DNA of 64,000 nt from Haliclona indistincta (lineage: Eukaryota; Porifera; Demospongiae; Haplosclerida; Chalinidae): the NCBI GenBank assembly GCA_964017065.1, contig OZ024785.1, forward strand, positions 14,277,592 through 14,341,591, read 5' to 3'. Within the stretch, counting starts at the first letter, position 1. Each line of letters opens with the position of its first letter. This document shows positions 10,881-21,609 of the stretch, piece by piece. The position numbers were made by a program, and so were the translations under genes. The notes below the pieces were generated by a model that had not been told where the DNA came from, searched no databases, and worked only from the letters and a program-made list of their open reading frames with translations.

Positions 10881-11284
10881 TAAAGTGAGCTGAGCTCAGT
10901 GAGCGGTTTTGACGAGTAGTTGCAGATCTCACCGAGCGGCTGTTGCGACAGGTAGGAGCTAGGACGCGTGATTGCAATTGCAAGCCGGAATCAGTGCTTT
11001 ATATAGCCCTGCAGCTCTAGTCACACTCCCCTAACACGTGCTGTGCTCCCTAACGGCACACACTAGCTAGGTTTGAATTAAAAGAGTGATTTTGGCAAGG
11101 TGCAACAAACTGCTGTAACTAGAATATTTATAATCCCAGTTGATCTTTAATGTATTGCAGTCAGGAAAAACATAAACTGAAGCATAATAATGGATATTAC
11201 TCAGATTTAAGTTCAAAATAATTATTTTATTCAAGCAGAAATGCAATGCAAAATATGATGCTGTTGACGCAAACATGTTGCTAC

Positions 11285-11470
11285 CTATGAGGCATTCACT
11301 ATCGATAGGTTGAAGACCTGGAAGCATGCCCATCGCCACCATTTGATTGTGCCGTGAGAAAACCCATAGTAGGATAGCATTTGGTCTGCTTGGTCAACAC
11401 CACCCATGTACTTATTGTACTCCACTATTAGTGATGGCTTCTGTATCTCCTCTATTCCTCTTGTTCTAGA
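11285..11470 (-). pseudogene. piggyBac transposase fragment
   Basis: The minus frame reads GIEEIQKPSLIVEYNKYMGG, then VDQADQMLSYYGFSHGTIKW. NKxMGGVDxxDQ is the signature around the last catalytic Asp of piggyBac transposases. A stop follows after FNLSIVNAS. It is nearly the same peptide as in the 16.7-kb copy. It may be one element with the pieces at 12680-13188, split by the hAT piece at about 12.1 kb. Confidence 0.75.
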
Positions 11471-11838
11471 ATCTCGTCTGCAGCTTGTGATTTTGTTATT
11501 TCCTCTTTCTCAAGACGCTTCTCTGACGATACCAGCACATGAGCCCTGTAGTAGTCAACCATCATATCTTCTAAAAACTCAGCAGGAACATTTTGAGGAA
11601 CGTTATTTACATCTAGCCCTCTCATCTAGCTTTCGCAGTGTTATCATTGGACTTGCCTTATTTTACCTCATTTCTTTTCCTCTTTACACATTCATTGTCA
11701 TGTGTTATTAGTGTGTGTAGTGCCTTTTTAGTAGTAACAAAGAAAAAGTTATAGATGACTAGAACTGTGATTGACAATAGAACAGTGTTACAGTAGTAAA
11801 CCAGTGAGGTTCCTCAAACATGTGTCCTAAGGATTCGG

Positions 11839-11861
11839 ATCCTTATCCTAAGGATAAGGAT
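11839..11861. repeat. Palindrome of TCCTTA/TAAGGA units
   Basis: ATCCTTATCCTA / TAGGATAAGGAT-type sequence is self-complementary and is followed by GGATTAGGATTAG. It is only about 40 bp, so it was not called telomeric. Confidence 0.6.
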
Positions 11862-12019
11862 TAGGATTAGCGTAGTTAGTGCGTAGTTATCGCGTGAATT
11901 GGATGGCTGGATGGCTTTTGGTAGTGATGTAGACACAAACACTGCTACTACACACTTCGCAGTGTGTGTAGGCGTGGGCGTGCACAGGCGAGATTGCGCA
12001 TGTGCACGCATCACAATCA

Positions 12020-12160
12020 CTTTGTGAGAACTGGATGGACTCTCTTTGATGGCAAGATCCAGGTTATGACCAAAGCAGCTTATTCGCAGAAGCTTGAGTG
12101 ACTTGAATGCAGCTATTATGTTGGCACCACTATCGGTGGTAACAAAAATAGGTTTTGTCA
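12020..12160 (-). pseudogene. hAT/ZBED-type transposase fragment
   Basis: The frame encodes FVTTDSGANIIAAFKSLKLL, then RISCFGHNLDLAIKE. TDxGxNxxxAF...SCFGHxLxLA is the conserved block around the second catalytic region of ZBED-like hAT transposases. Flanking sequence in the same frame is not recognisable, so only a short block survives. Confidence 0.65.
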
Positions 12161-12294
12161 AGCAAATGAAGCAGTAAACTAGCAAGGCTACAACCACATA
12201 GTGATCTAAAACTAAAACTTTCTGATTATGAACATTGTCACGCGTAGGCCATACAATGCCCTCTACCACAACTACCATCCCATCTGACACACAA

Positions 12295-12400
12295 GCAGTA
12301 TCAAAGACAGTATCCACACACACAGGCAGCATCAAAGACAGTTTCCATACACCCAGGCAGCATCAAAGACAGTATCCATACACACAGGTAGTATCAAAGA
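12295..12400. repeat. Three-copy ~36-bp tandem repeat
   Basis: Units of CAGCATCAAAGACAGT plus TCCATACACACAG-like sequence repeat three times with small changes. A hairpin follows directly at 12411-12462. Confidence 0.75.
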
Positions 12401-12410
12401 AGTGGCCAGT

Positions 12411-12462
12411 CTCTCTTGTGTAACTATATCCTCAAAGAAGAGGATATAGTTACACAAGGGAG
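12411..12462. repeat. Hairpin with 19-bp perfect stem
   Basis: Bases 12415-12433 are the reverse complement of 12440-12458, with a 6-nt loop (AAAGAA). Pairing can be extended by three more bases around one mismatch. No terminator role is implied in this eukaryotic context. Confidence 0.8.
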
Positions 12463-12679
12463 AGGGTAGCAATACAAATAGTTGCACAAGGAAGGGTTAG
12501 GGCAGTAATACGAGATATGGCTATAGTACATACAGTGTAGACAAGTATTGTACAGAAGTAATATGAGACACATAATGGTAACCATGGTTAATGGTTACCA
12601 TGGTTAATAGTTACTAATTACTAATAGATTGGGCTTGCTCCTCGCTCACGAGAACATGAGTGTTGTAGAATCCTTCACT

Positions 12680-13188
12680 GAGCTCTCCTAGAAGTTCTCT
12701 GCTGATGCCTTTGCAGATGTATTCTGGTTCAATTCCTCCATCATGCCTGCTGTATGATTTTGTGACTTCAACTGACTCATGTTATCCTGCCAAACTGTCA
12801 TGACATCTTGACCGAAGGTGAAATCTCCACGAATACTAAGTCCCTGTCTTGCAACAGCTTTCGTATGCTACTTCCAGTCATGCCTTAGTGTTCCACATGC
12901 GTATGCGTGTTTGTTCAGTATGTATTGGAACAAGTGGACTCTGGTGAAGTAATTATCCTATGGTTTCTTCCTATTTCTTCCTATGGTGGACCTGTTTTAC
13001 AATTGAACATCTTTGCCCCTACTATAGAGACCATTTGCGATGGAGAGCAGCGTAACGAAGCCAGTTTATTCAACTCAACACGGAGAATGTACAATGTGAC
13101 CGCACTGAAGATCATCATCACTCTCATCATAGTCTTCATCTAGCCTAAGCAGTACTTCATCAACAGATAGTCGTTGTTGGGTAGCCAT
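12680..13188 (-). pseudogene. piggyBac N-terminus and middle, deleted
   Basis: ATG at 13188 starts MATQQRLSVDEVLLRLDEDY, then DESDDDLQCG, a typical acidic piggyBac N-terminus. At about 12930-12750 the frame reads HAYACGTLRHDW, then KAVARQGLSIRGDFTFG and VMTVWQDNMSQLKS. This parallels the ACGTVRVDRKGLP...LQWQDK block of the 16.7-kb copy. Stops lie between the blocks and the first catalytic region is missing. The copy is dead. Confidence 0.55.
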
Positions 13189-13439
13189 GAAACTGTGCAT
13201 GCACAGTATACAATAGTGTTATGTAAACTAGTTGCATGGGTGTTTGTTTGCACTGACTTGCATGACTGTTCAAGAAGAAAACCACAGGTATGTTCAAAGA
13301 AAACTGCTACAAGGTCACACCGCAAAATAGTATTGTGAATGCTGTGTGCAAGCGTTGTATGCTACCATAGCAGCTGCGCGTATATATATATGCGCATTGC
13401 GGTAAGAGGGTTAAGAGCTTGTTGTAGTCAAAACGAGGT

Positions 13440-14786
13440 TTCTGGATGGCTTGAAAGGTGTCTTCTAGAATATGTGTCCTGCTGACGTCAATTGAGGTTC
13501 GAACAAATTCAAACCATTCCTCATCTGTTCGTGGATTAGGAAGGTTTGCCCTCTCCTGCAGACGTTTAATGCAATCTGCCAGCCAGGATCTGTGTCACTA
13601 CAGAAATATAATTTTCTTCAGTAGGCGACTTTATCTACTGGTTTGAAGTTTTTCTTGCATAGTCGAGCAGTGGCAGCAACCTTCATAAACATAGTACTGC
13701 CAATGATGGTAATGTCTGCTCCAGAGTCGATTAAGCCATACATGGACACTCCCTGTACACACACTTTAGCACAACGAGAAGCACTGCCAACATCTTGGAG
13801 GTGAACGATCTTAACAGTTCCTTCTTCTGAATCTGAGGAAGAAGAAATGATAAAGGTGATAGATCTATGTGCTCATTTTGCTTTTGCTCATCTTCATCTT
13901 TGAAGTGAACCTTCTTGTTCCTGGTTTGTTGTGGCCGTTGTCCACCACTCTCTGTTTTCTTAACTTTACAGTTGCGGGCTAGGTGACCGATACCATTGCA
14001 TTTGTAGCACCGTCAAGGCTCCTTAACCGAAGGTGACTGCCCTCCACGGTCTGGTGGTTGCTCTACTCTTGATGGATCAGGCTTGACGTACTGAGGAGTG
14101 CGAGTGTAAGTCACAAGGTTTGTATTCCCTACTCTAGGTGTAACAGCTTGTTGATAACGCTGGTGTCGAAACAGCTCGCTTGCCTCTTCTCCTCATTCTT
14201 TGCTGCCAACGTTAGCTCGACATAGTTTCGGGCTCCAGAGACTGCAGGGCTTTTCATCAGAGAGTAGCTTAGCCCCTCCTGCAGTTGGCAGTACAACAGC
14301 GTAGAGCGTGTCTCAGCAGGCATTGGGTCTCTGCCATATGCTAGCTTGGCTTATGTGATGAAAGTCTTGTGCAGCAAACGCTCGTGCACCTGGGTCCAGC
14401 CTGCTCTGTAGCCCCTGGACTGCCTAACTCTTCTCAGTTCGACTCATCAGGTTCCATTCTTGTAAAACTCTTCTTCGCAGGTGGCCAGCTAACTGCAGCA
14501 ATAATTCATCTGGCATCCATTCGTTCCATTGACCGTCTCCTGAAGATGATGTCGGCAACTCTAGAGCTTCTGCCAACAGCTTTAGGTGCTTAACGGTTAG
14601 TCTCCTCGAGTTGGGAGGGTAGACTTTCCCCTCTGTAGGTAGCTGCGTTGTCTCGGTGTGAACCTTGGTATGAATAGCACTACTCGGCCAGTGGCTGCTA
14701 GACTTTAACCCCTCCACCAACCGTGGGATTTGGGGCTCCTGGTCAGCCACTGCCGAGCTGTGCGGGTCAGCACTCATCTCTGTCAT
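13440..14786 (-). pseudogene. Ty3-like gag and aspartic protease, decayed
   Basis: ATG at 14786 opens a gag-like frame containing VYPPNSRRLTVKHLKLLAEA. It is followed in another frame by ETRSTLLYCQLQEGLSYSLM, then SPAVSGARNYVELTLAAKN. A CX2CX4HX4C knuckle (CYKCNGIGHLARNC, about 13975-14015) precedes a retropepsin-type active site (YGLIDSGADITIIG, about 13705-13740). Downstream, RTDEEWFEFVRTSIDVSRTH is also readable. Several stops and frame changes show the element is inactive. RT and integrase were not found to the left. Confidence 0.7.
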
Positions 14787-15239
14787 ATCTCGGTTGAACC
14801 TCCAATGTAAACTAGTTCTCGTTTAAAATTACCAGAAACTCTGTTTACAGAACTGCTCTTTAGAACCTCATCAGGCCTCTTGTCAATGAATTGCTTGAGA
14901 GTGATGTCGATCTCTGAGGTATATTCATTAATGCTAGCCTGTCTATATACTTAACCTCTATTTGCTTTTATCTTCAGCTCATCACAAATCACATTCTTAG
15001 CCTTTTCTGCGCAAAATCTTTTTGACGGTGAAGTAGGAGGAATGTTAGTTGAATCTGCTAAGAAAGCTTTAAGCCCACGTACTCGATTAGTCATCATAGC
15101 AGCCGACCATGCACTTGTAAGGGGAAATCCCTTACAATAAATTAAGCATGCTGCTATCTCACGCCATACAAAACACAAATTAACTGTGACATCACAACAA
15201 AATGGTGATTTTATATTAGCGTCAATGGGAAAAGTCTGG

Positions 15240-15295
15240 AAATGCAAGTCCAATTCTTTTCTTACTACAACAATCACCTATTACTTCATTAGCAA
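15240..15295 (-). pseudogene. Short piggyBac C-terminus-like piece
   Basis: The frame reads VTLANEVIGDCCSKKRIGL, parallel to VTLAKELIGDSCSRKRIGR at 63.2 kb in piggyBac-like sequence. The join to Tc1-like sequence is at about 15295. The ORF 15277-14951 in another frame is not recognised. Confidence 0.35.
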
Positions 15296-15560
15296 GTGTA
15301 ACCAAGTAAGTCGTTTTTCTTTATTAGCATCTCTCACGAGCTGGCTGTAGTTAGGGCGAGTCGCTACCCGGCCGAGATGCCTCCTCGCTCGCTTCACAGT
15401 ACTAATAGATACTATAGTTCCTGGCTGTAAGTTCGTCGTCCTTCATCATCTCCTCGTCGATGAAGGTGTACTGCTCTTGAGAAAGCTTTGTGGGGCGAGT
15501 TGCTTGTGGTTGATCAGCTACTGTACCTGTCTTGCGATGCTTAGCGAAAAGCAATTATTG
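15296..15560 (-). pseudogene. Tc1/mariner-like transposase HTH region
   Basis: The frame reads KHRKTGTVADQPQATRPTKL, then SQEQYTFIDEEMMKDDELTA. A frame change leads to IVSISTVKRARRHLGRVATR and YSQLVRDANKEKRLTW. The pattern RTG.V.D....RP.KL......I...M..D.E.TA...I..STV.R.R..LG is the paired-like DNA-binding domain of Tc1-type transposases. The catalytic domain is absent. Confidence 0.6.
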
Positions 15561-15599
15561 CTACCAAAAATGGTCCAATAAGTAGACAGGGTTTCGAGT

Positions 15600-16690
15600 T
15601 GCACTGGATAACAATAGATGCGTCACAGGATGGATTGCATGCATGGTCAGAGTATGCCATTCAACTGTATTATACATCAGGCAATTCATATGCATGCTTT
15701 ACCATGTCATCTAGCTTTAGAGGTCATCTATCGTACACACTGATTCCTTCTCTTGAATGCCCAGTTGTAAAAATACTTTCAGAGTCCACATTGCATGCTG
15801 ATCGCAAAGTTGATTACAAATGCATATAGTTATAGCCAAAATGCTTGCATATATGCAAACCTCTCTAGCCTTGAGGTCCATGCGTATGTAGTCACTGCAA
15901 AACAAGCACTCACTGTATCTCCAACCTGTCCTCAAATCTTTTTAAAAATTTCTAACACATCTAAAGGCCTTTGCATTGCAGGAAAGCCAGATATCCACAT
16001 ATCCTTCCTAGGTGGTGTTGCAAATATACTATCAGCATCGTTTATGTGGGGATGTGTGATGAGGTGGCAGAAATTGCCGAGGTGACACTAGACAACCGGC
16101 GAGAAACTGTGCTGTGCTGACCCAGCTGACTGAAACATCTAAACTTTGGTTTATCATTTAATTTTTTCCTTACCTATTAATATCTATGACAAAAGTTTTC
16201 ATTGTTCATTCTCTATTCACAATCCACAATCCCTTCCGGATCACCATCGTCTTTCCTCTTCTTGCTAGCAGTTTTTAGACCATTGCATAAAAGCATAACA
16301 TTCACTCCACAAATATTTCAAGTCAACCTTGGTTAGTAGTAGTAATAATAGTATCGGAGCAGATTCGCAGTTGCTCTGCATTAAAGGGAGTGATTTGATG
16401 CTCAATATAAACTTCGCCTACAGCAAGATCTAACATCGTACAATACGTAAAAATCGCAGCTTCGCAGGTGCATAGCTAGTTGATTACAGTGTATCACTGG
16501 CTTGTTGAACAATAGACAATCCACGTGGTTGGAATTACGTTGCAGCACACATATGCAGTGGACATGCGTGGGGTCAGCCACGGAGTCAAATTGGTCTTAT
16601 GACGTCTGTAATATTTGTTATACAAACGACGCGCCATAATTTATGCCGCTGATTATTATAAGAAATTTATTTTAACAAACCGATAAAGCG
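15600..16690. other. No gene recognised
   Basis: AT-rich sequence with short ORFs on both strands, none showing a recognisable domain or splice-consistent extension. Confidence 0.6.
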
Positions 16691-16699
16691 CTCTACATG

Positions 16700-17561
16700 A
16701 ATCCGTCACCACCACTTCACAGTATGGTGAGAGAACCCGTAATACGATAGCATCTGGTCAGCCTGGTCAACTCCACCCATGTTTTTGTTATATTCAACAA
16801 CCATTGTTGGCTTTTGAATTTGCTCTATGCCACCTTGTGCTTGTCGTGACCGTCTTTGGATTGTTGACATGCCAGCGCCGTGGGTGGTTGACAGCATTGC
16901 CTTTTGTCTTGCCACTGTAGGGCAAGAACTCCTCCATTCAATCTTCTGGTTCTCACTTCACTTTTTCGCAATGTGGATGTGAATATGTCTGGGAGTCCCT
17001 TCCTGTCTACTCTGACTGTTCCACATGCGCCAATGCCAAATTTTGAGATCTTTGAAGAGGTGAGGACTTGAGTAATAATTGTCCATGTAGACATTGTGAT
17101 CCTTGTACTCAAATACCTTTAGCAGATCTATCACAACAGCATAGGTTAATCCATAAGTAGCTACTTGGAGGGTGTCATCTTTTCCTAAAACATGCAAATT
17201 ATACTGTAAGTATCATGGTGGCATAACTCATTTTCTCTGTGTGTGTGTGTGTGTGTGTACGTGTGATTGCTCATCTGTAAGTACATTTATAGTCATTGTG
17301 TATAATTATGTGTACACTTGTCTAAGATAATAATTGGTTTTATTTACCTGTATACAGCCGCCGTATATATGTGTATCCTGTTCTGCTGTCAGCTAGTATA
17401 AAGGCTTTGAAGCCCCACTTTGTGGGCTTCTTGGGCATATATTGGATCTTCCTGCCATAATTGTCTAAGGGGTGAAACGTAACTGTGCTGACTTCACCTA
17501 GACTTGGTGCAGTTACGACGTCAGCTTTTCTTTTGAATGATGGAAGCAAATGCTGTGACAT
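16700..17561 (-). pseudogene. piggyBac transposase, two exons, frameshifted
   Basis: Exon 1 (to about 17346) reads YMPKKPTKWGFKAFILADSR, then TGYTYIRRLYTG, up to a GGTAAAT donor. Exon 2 starts after TTTTAG at about 17186: DDTLQVATYGLTYAVVIDLL, then HNVYMDNYYSSPHLFKDLK. These are the two conserved blocks around the first catalytic Asp residues. The reading then shifts to FGIGACGTVRVDRKGLP, and again to PTMVVEYNKNMGGVDQADQM. Two frameshifts inactivate it. The intron holds a (GT)n run at about 17240-17258. Confidence 0.8.
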
Positions 17562-17829
17562 TGACTCCCTCTCCCCACTCTCCAGGTCTAGCTATCAGTT
17601 CTGCTCGTTCCCTCAATTGTTATGCATCATAAAGTGGAGAATATCTTGGCGTCTGAAACCAAAAGTTCGCTTCATGAGCTCCTTAGTTGCCTTGCCTATA
17701 CATACAATAATGCATGATAAACATGCGTACCAGGAATACTGGCTGTATGCATACTAATATGCTGTATATACACTATACTGGTGTGCACTAATGCATGTAG
17801 TTGCCACAATAAAAAAATGGTGACTGAGT

Positions 17830-18363
17830 AAACCTGCTTGTTGGGATGAAGAAATTTGTATTCTTTCTTCAAGGCTTTTAAATGCTGCTCGTGGGAGGCT
17901 TTGTCTTCACATACCAATGCCACAGGAGATAAGCTTTGGCACAATGGCATTAGAGGCTTCCATTGAACTGCAACTGGTGATGGTGTACCTTTCCCTTTTC
18001 CTCGTTTCTGACCATCAGGCTTCCTTAGATATGCCATTCTCCCCTTTAGAGTTTCTACAAAGTACCCCTGCATTTTTTGGCACATATTATAGTTTTAAAG
18101 CAATGGACAATGATGCAGTTACACTTACATGACTGGTTGAAGTATTAAGAAAAGACCATTTTTTACTATCTGCCTGCTCACATGCTCGTACTCCTCCCCT
18201 GTCGGAGTATACTCCTGTTGAGTTGCCTTCCTGCTTCATCAATAGCATTACAGCATTGGCTCCATGAAGATAGCTGCGTCTCACCAGTCTCACAAGGCCA
18301 AATTTGAAAATCTTTCTCTTTGATCTTTAGCATTCTTTTAGGGTCTAATTTCTTTTTGCCCAA
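17830..18363 (-). CDS. Possible two-exon gene of unknown function
   Basis: The upstream frame (18363-18178) reads DPKRMLKIKEKDFQIWPCET, then SQCCNAIDEAGRQLNR. The second (about 18070-17837) reads GYFVETLKGRMAYLRKPDGQ, then KRGKGKGTPSPVAVQW and HEQHLKALKKEYKFLHPNKQ, ending at a GTTTACT donor-like site. The composition is protein-like, but I do not recognise a domain. It lies just upstream of the piggyBac remnant and need not belong to it. Confidence 0.3.
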
Positions 18364-18633
18364 TAACCTTTCACGTTGGAGGTTTTTCTCTCTTCCTCAC
18401 TAAACAGCGATTTTGCTAGCTTTCCAGCAAAGTTGGCCCTTGATCAACTGTCTGATCTCAAGTTAATGAGGAAAGATGTGGTCAACTCAGGAATATCTTC
18501 ATTTTGCATTACAATAAGTGAGTCAGGCTGTGTATGATAATAGTCAGAGAGTCTGTTACATAATCACCATGGATACAGATAATGTGTTGTGGTTGAACAG
18601 TACATGTATTTGCATACTTGTGTCTTGTCCTCT

Positions 18634-19709
18634 TCAAGTCTGTTGATAGCTCGCTGGATAAGGATGGTGTGTTTCTTGCAATGCCAATGTAAGCCATGTA
18701 TCAGTACCTTTCATGCTCACACTTTTCCTCTTATCCAGTAATTCTATACATTGATCTAATTCTGAACAAAACTGAACTTTAAGATGACAAAACTGAACTT
18801 TAAGATGATGTTTGCAAGTATCTCCAGAAAGGGCCTGTGACAAGTTTATCAACAATGCCTAAAGCCTTGCAGCCTGCAACAAGAATTGGCGATTTTAGGT
18901 CCTTAAGAACAGACTGCAGTAGACGATTAAGATGTCCATTGTGATTCATCAGATAATCGAGCATGTACGACCTCAAATAAAAAACTCCTGCAGCATCATA
19001 AAACAAAATATTAAGTCGATTTCCAATGAATGATGCTAGTGGCACTTTTGTTACTCCTTTGTGTCTCAAGTACGTCCGAAAATGGGTTGAGCAGCCAGCT
19101 TGCTCAGATCCTCTATGATGAAAAGATTTACAAGCAGTTCTAATGAGGTTTTGCGTACGGGAACACCTAGATCCAAAACTGTCCACTTCTTCTCCAATTG
19201 TCGATTCCCACGCCTTCATAGTCTCTTCAGCTGCTTCAGCCAACCCGACAAGAAAATGTTGTCCACAAAAAAAGTTGTTCATGCGAGATAACTGTTCTTG
19301 CTCTGCTGGAAAAATTTCTTTCCACCCAGCAACAATAATTATCAGGAAGAATACTGGCTCTGTAATCACTAAGAACACGGGAAAAAAGCTTTTCAGCTGC
19401 ATGCCGATCCGACATCGTATTTTTAAGTTTCATAATAATAGAAGATGAAACACTTGCTTGACCTATCTCCTTACAGACTACATCTAGGTCATCCAGAATT
19501 TCTAACAAGGTGTCTAGTGTATTCTGAACTGATCCTGAAAAGACATGGCGAAGCCCTAGAGCAAACGTAGTGTCAGGAGCTGCCAAATCGAATGTTGCAG
19601 AATGTTCTTCATGTTTCGTTGTCCCATCGCTCTGGAGTGTTAAGTAAGCTTCATCCTTTGATAACTCTTCACCAAGTTGAGCTTCAGTCAACAGTACTGC
19701 CATAAGCAA
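18634..19709 (-). pseudogene. Multi-copy family C protein, frameshifted
   Basis: The right frame reads EAYLTLQSDGTTKHEEHSAT, then DTLLEILDDLDVVCKEIGQA, then KNTMSDRHAAEKLFSRVLSD. Near 19335 it must change frame to GWKEIFPAEQEQLSRMNNFF, then CGQHFLVGLAEAAEETMKAW. Next come TACKSFHHRGSEQAGCSTHF, LASFIGNRLNILFYDAAGVF, and CKALGIVDKLVTGPFWRYLQ. I know this order from uncharacterised multi-copy proteins of sponges, cnidarians and molluscs; no function is established. A 21-bp tandem duplication (about 18770-18805) also disturbs the end. One frameshift plus the duplication suggests a recent pseudogene. Confidence 0.6.
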
Positions 19710-19972
19710 TGCAAATACTGTGTGTTGTATCAGCCTGTGACTATGTGTCGTTCTTTAGTAATGATGGGTAAAATACGCTTTCTTACGGTACACTTTCAAT
19801 AAGCTAGATTTATTACCGGGACAACAATGTTTAGGAATCATAACAAATAAGGACAACTATCAAGATGGTTAGCTGACATTCCTTCTTTGAATAGGAACCA
19901 TTTACTTAAAAAAACAACACAACTTTCACATGCCATCACCAATTAGTCATTTCCTTCAACAAGCAATTGTTT

Positions 19973-21214
19973 TTAAACAGTAGATGATCTCGGAATGGCA
20001 GACAAGTCAATACGGACATTTAAAAGTGAATAGAACATAGTCCGAATGTGCAATGAGTTAGACACCTCCATGTCCAATTGTTTGACTAAGCAGCGCCATC
20101 TTCCTTTTAGACACCCAAAGGCATTTTCTACAACCATTCGTGCCCTACTTTGCCTATAGTTGAAAATTTTTTCTTTTGTCGTAATGCCCGGATGATCTAA
20201 GTATGGCTTCATCAGCCAAGTTTTGAGTGGATATGCTGGGTCTCCTAAGATTACTAATGGAACTTCAGTACCGTTAATCACCTTGGGCCAATGTGGGAGG
20301 AGATTGCCAGCAACAGCTTTCTTGTACAGTGAAGAATTGGCAAACACGCGAGCATTGTGTACCTTTCCAGGCCACCCAATATTGACATCCAAGAATATGC
20401 CACGGAAGTCAACAAAAGCCTGCATCAAAATTGAGTAATAACTTTTGCGATTGTAGTAGTCTGCAGCACTTTCCAACGGTCGTTTGATTGGTATGTGAGT
20501 ACCATCTATAGCGCCTGCTGTCTGTGGGAATCCCCATCTATTTTGAAAGCCATCAACAATTTCTTGCATCAAAGAATTTTGAGGGACAAGGACATATTTT
20601 GGTAACAAGAATACACCTATGGCATCACATGTGTCAAGTACTATTTCTCCCACAGTTGAATGGCCAATCCCAAAAAGTGCAGCTATTGTTCGGTATTCTA
20701 CGTTGGTAGCTAGCTTCCACACGGTGACTGCCACCCTAGCTACAACACTAATCGACTGCCTTAATCTTGTCTTCTTTCGCTCGATGTATGGTCTCAGCTC
20801 ACTACAAACAAATTCAAAAGTCTCTTTAGTCATCCTCATATTCTCCATCCTCCAACCATCACCGTACAACCCAGCCACGACGCCTCTCCACCATTCTGTG
20901 CTTCTATAGTGACACCAAACCTCTGGTGCCTCTCTACGTCGACGAAGACGCAGCAAAAAATACAGTGCCATTCTACAAAGAAACAACAGACATAATTATA
21001 AGTGTGATCACAAACATTGTAATGTAAATACTCACCTGCGCTTTGCACTTGCTCTTCCAAGACGCTCTGACCTTCTACGCCATGCTAGCTGCCTCAACAT
21101 TCTCTTCTTAGCCTCTTTTGTCGACGCTTTACACGCAACTGCCAGAACAAACACAACAGCAGTAGCATCGCTTGGACGTCCATCTTTAAACCACACCCAC
21201 ACGTCACGTGACAA
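19973..21214 (-). CDS. PIF/Harbinger transposase (HARBI1-like), intact
   Basis: Exon 1 (21214 to about 21034) encodes a basic N-terminus (ending ERLGRASAKR) and has a GTGAGT donor. Exon 2 starts after TTTGTAG at about 20987 and keeps phase (R-R-M-A-L-Y). It runs to the stop at 19973, about 397 residues in all, close to HARBI1's ~350 plus an extension. The DDE domain is complete: GAIDGTHIPI (first Asp), VILGDPAYPL (second Asp) and RMVVENAFGCLKGRWRCL (Glu). An HTH-like part (ALFGIGHSTVGEIV) precedes it. The catalysed reaction would be cut-and-paste transposition with a 3-bp target. The usual Myb-like partner gene was not found nearby, and no TIRs were identified. Confidence 0.85.
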
Positions 21215-21609
21215 TAATGATAGCTTAACGTTGCATCAAACTTGACGTGCGCGTGGTGCGGATGCGATTAAAGTAGTTTAATCCGGTTAGATGCGGTATC
21301 ATTTGAACGCGCATTGAAACCACTTCCCAGTGTGGATACGCCTTTGACTCTGCAAAAACTTCAGACACATGAGCCAACGAAAGCTGGTTAGTTGATTCTG
21401 TAAAAATTAACTTGAAATTGTATACACAAACCAAGTCTTCTTACTAACCTTCAACTGTGTCCTCTTGATTGCCTCTCTCTTCTTTTGCTCACTGGTCAAT
21501 CTTTTGCTCACTGGTCAATCACTGGTCAAAGAGCCTATTAAACACTCCAAGAGAGATGTGGAGGCCAGGCATAGCTATCTATTAGTTAACTATATAATCA
21601 GTGTTTTAG

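Noticed and set aside
11825..11870. TAGGAT/TTAGGA units as an interstitial telomere
   Set aside because: Only a few degenerate units, arranged as a palindrome.
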